A stretch of 8,147 nt of DNA from Bacteroidales bacterium (lineage in GTDB: Bacteria; Bacteroidota; Bacteroidia; Bacteroidales; UBA4181), in NCBI GenBank assembly GCA_028700615.1, contig JAQVSH010000074.1, forward strand, positions 1-8,147. The letters are read 5' to 3'. The notes under the pieces were generated by a model. It saw only the letters and a program-made list of their open reading frames with translations. It was not told the origin of the DNA and did not search any database. Below are positions 6,420-8,147 of this stretch, in pieces; position 1 is the stretch's first letter, and each line of letters opens with the position of its first letter. The position numbers and the translations under genes were made by a program.

Positions 6420-7517
6420 ATGAATTACACGATAGAACAAGTGATGGGAGCTCTTTCCCACGTACGGCACCCTCAGGCCGGAAAAGACATTGTTGCCCTG
6501 AATATGTTGAGTGACATTCGACTGGGAGACGGAGAAATTGGTTTTACCCTCACATTTCAAAAATGGAAAGACCCCCTGGCCAACTCCATCCGGAAAGCCT
6601 GTGAAAAAGCATTGCAATATTATGTAGATCCTTCGGTAAAAGTAACCATCCATACCGAAAGTCTGGAGCAACCAGAAACAAACACAGAGATACTGCCTTT
6701 GGTTAAAAATATCATTGCCGTGTCCTCCGGGAAAGGAGGAGTCGGAAAATCCACTGTTGCAGCCAATCTTGCAGTTTCTCTGGCGAAAAAAGGATATCGG
6801 ACAGGATTAATTGATGCAGATGTGTACGGTCCCTCTATCCCGAAAATGTTTCATACCGAAGATGCTGTGCTTCATGCTCGGCAGGAAGAAGGCAAAGACT
6901 ATATTATCCCTGCAGAAAAATACGGGGTTAAACTTCTCTCCGTGGGTTACTTTGTAAAACCGGAAGATGCTGTGGTCTGGAGAGGGCCTATGGCAACCAG
7001 TGCCCTGAAACAACTCATTCAACAGGGAGACTGGGGAGAGCTGGATTATTTGTTGATCGACCTGCCTCCGGGAACCGGAGATGTACACCTCACGATGGTG
7101 CAGGAGGTTCCTGTCACCGGGGCCATTATTATCAGTACACCCCAGCAGGTTGCCCTCGCGGATGTCATTAAAGGGATCAACATGTTTCGTAACGAAAAAA
7201 TAAATGTTCCCGTTTTAGGTCTGGTGGAAAATATGTCCTGGTTTACCCCGGAAGAACTTCCCGGGAACCGTTATTATATTTTCGGGAAAGAGGGTTGTAA
7301 GAAACTGGCTGCAGAGCAGAAAATCCCACTTCTGGGCCAGATTCCTCTGGTACAATCTATTTGTGAAAGCGGAGATTCAGGAGAGCCCGTTGCGCTGAAT
7401 GAAACCCACCCTGCCGGAGCAGCGTTTTCACTACTTGCAGATACCCTCGTTTCTGTCGTTGAAACCCGTAATCGCGATTTTGAACCCACCCGTAAGGTAG
7501 ACATCCATGCCCGGTAA
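6420..7517 (+). CDS. Mrp/ApbC-family P-loop ATPase, iron-sulfur cluster carrier
   Basis: Cytoplasmic dimeric ATPase of the Mrp/NBP35 group, which carries Fe-S clusters to apo-proteins. The protein has 365 residues. Residues 1-75 are a MIP18/DUF59-type domain (IEQVMGALSHVRHPQAGKDIV), and 95-350 are the ParA/MinD-like ATPase. That domain has the deviant Walker A GKGGVGKST (104-112), DADVYGPSIP (132-141), GPMATSALKQL (189-199), Walker B LLIDLPPGTGD (211-221) and STPQQVALADV (239-249). The usual CxxC cluster-binding pair after VENMS is absent: here the sequence reads VENMSWFTPEELPGNRYYIF. The nearest cysteines are C293 and C315. From memory this is typical of Bacteroidota Mrp proteins, so cluster binding must differ or be lost. 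The start is the ATG at 6420, divergent from coaX. The end overlaps tsaE by 11 bp. Confidence 0.95.
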   Translation: MNYTIEQVMGALSHVRHPQAGKDIVALNMLSDIRLGDGEIGFTLTFQKWKDPLANSIRKACEKALQYYVDPSVKVTIHTESLEQPETNTEILPLVKNIIAVSSGKGGVGKSTVAANLAVSLAKKGYRTGLIDADVYGPSIPKMFHTEDAVLHARQEEGKDYIIPAEKYGVKLLSVGYFVKPEDAVVWRGPMATSALKQLIQQGDWGELDYLLIDLPPGTGDVHLTMVQEVPVTGAIIISTPQQVALADVIKGINMFRNEKINVPVLGLVENMSWFTPEELPGNRYYIFGKEGCKKLAAEQKIPLLGQIPLVQSICESGDSGEPVALNETHPAGAAFSLLADTLVSVVETRNRDFEPTRKVDIHAR

Positions 7518-7941
7518 ATCTTTTCTTCTGAAGGATCCGGAATCGGCTCTCAAAGTCGCCGGAGAATTTCTGCAGGCAACAGAAGGTTGTCGGCAATTTG
7601 CCTTTTATGGAGCCATGGGTGTCGGTAAAACCACTTTCATTCAGGCTTTATGTAAGGTTTTGGGAGTTGAAACACCTGTAACCAGCCCGACTTTTGCCAT
7701 AGTGAATGAATATTATGGTAAAGACGGGGCGTTGGTATATCATTTTGATTTTTACCGGTTGAACCATCCAAAAGATATTTTTGATATCGGAGGAGAGGAG
7801 TATTTTGACGGCAAAGGATGGTGCTTTGTAGAATGGCCGGAGAAAGCTGAACCGGTATTGCCTCCTGACATATGCCGGGTAAGACTGACTGAAACCAACC
7901 ACGGATACCGTTTGATCGAAATCATTGAAAAACCCCTATGA
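7507..7941 (+). CDS. tsaE: tRNA t6A biosynthesis ATPase TsaE
   Basis: TsaE is the ATPase that works with TsaB and TsaD to place threonylcarbamoyl on A37 of ANN-decoding tRNAs. The 144 residues match the family length (E. coli 153). Motifs are Walker A GAMGVGKTT (35-43), SPTFAIVNEY (60-69, switch region), HFDFYRL (79-85, with D81) and FVEWPEKAE (107-115, with the invariant Trp110). The ATG lies inside the mrp end (7507-7509; mrp stops at 7515-7517), which points to translational coupling. An AAGG at 7494-7497, nine bases before the ATG, is one of the few Shine-Dalgarno-like sites in the window and supports this start. cysS follows after 16 bp. tsaB and tsaD are not in the window. Confidence 0.96.
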   Translation: MPGKSFLLKDPESALKVAGEFLQATEGCRQFAFYGAMGVGKTTFIQALCKVLGVETPVTSPTFAIVNEYYGKDGALVYHFDFYRLNHPKDIFDIGGEEYFDGKGWCFVEWPEKAEPVLPPDICRVRLTETNHGYRLIEIIEKPL

Positions 7942-7957
7942 TTTAACAAGAACAACC

Positions 7958-8147
7958 ATGACAAATCCTTTGATCATTTATAATTCAATGCTTAAAAACA
8001 AACAGGTTTTTGAGCCACTGAATCCTCCTCATGTCGGTTTATATGTATGCGGACCGACCGTATACGGAGATGCCCACCTGGGTCATGCCCGTCCTGCAAT
8101 TACCTTTGATTTGTTATTTCGCTGGCTGAATCATCTCGGATATAAAG
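7958..8147 (+). CDS. cysS: Cysteinyl-tRNA synthetase, N-terminal part (cut by window end)
   Basis: Class I aminoacyl-tRNA synthetase that charges tRNA-Cys. Only the first 63 codons are present; the frame stays open at 8147. The start of the Rossmann catalytic domain is unmistakable: IYNSMLKNKQVFEPLNP, then LYVCGPTVYGDAHLGHARP. This contains the first zinc-ligand cysteine (in VCGPTVY, which recognises cysteine) and the HIGH-type ATP motif as HLGH, followed by ITFDLLFRWL. The start is ATG 7958-7960, 16 bp after the tsaE stop, so it is likely the third gene of the mrp-tsaE operon. No Shine-Dalgarno sequence is apparent. Confidence 0.97.
   Translation, partial: MTNPLIIYNSMLKNKQVFEPLNPPHVGLYVCGPTVYGDAHLGHARPAITFDLLFRWLNHLGYK

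Overview
The window looks like an ordinary chromosomal segment of a Bacteroidota bacterium, most likely order Bacteroidales. Three things support this. The proteins have Bacteroidota character: a lipoprotein-type LptC next to a secreted TPR protein, an Mrp without the CxxC pair, and a TsaE close to cysS. Start codons have AT-rich leaders and mostly lack a Shine-Dalgarno sequence. Intergenic regions carry TAnnTTTG-type -7 boxes, the Bacteroidota primary sigma factor signature. I see no mobile element, CRISPR array, tRNA or rRNA, and no gap above 300 bases without a gene.

Layout, left to right. (1) 3-725 (+): a 5'-truncated RsuA/RluB-family rRNA pseudouridine synthase. (2) 755-3181 (-): full-length ATP-dependent Lon protease, converging on the first gene. 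A 12-bp perfect stem plus T-rich run (749-806) lies inside the 3' end of lon and should terminate the pseudouridine synthase transcript. (3) 3182-3301: a 120-bp leader upstream of lon with two operator-like palindromes sharing the core GAACAAT. (4) 3302-4090 (-): LptC lipoprotein. (5) 4100-5449 (-): secreted TPR protein, 9 bp upstream of lptC and evidently in the same operon. (6) 5547-6275 (-): type III pantothenate kinase CoaX, with a TTG start. (7) 6276-6419: a divergent promoter region, with a very good promoter for coaX and a TAATTTTG box for mrp. (8) 6420-7517 (+): Mrp/ApbC-type Fe-S carrier ATPase. (9) 7507-7941 (+): TsaE, overlapping mrp by 11 bp. (10) 7958-8147 (+): the start of cysteinyl-tRNA synthetase, cut by the window edge.

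Functionally there are three groups. The right-hand operon (mrp-tsaE-cysS) joins Fe-S cluster handling, tRNA t6A modification and cysteine charging. The middle minus-strand block joins a CoA-pathway enzyme with envelope functions: LptC bridges LPS from the inner membrane towards the outer membrane, and the TPR protein is an uncharacterised periplasmic partner candidate. The left part holds protein quality control (Lon) and ribosome modification.

I do not find a clear undescribed system. The items most worth a second look are the terminator embedded in the lon coding end, the paired palindromes in front of lon and around the TPR-lptC promoter, the coaX promoter with a very short predicted leader and TTG start, the Mrp without CxxC, and the uncharacterised TPR protein linked to lptC.
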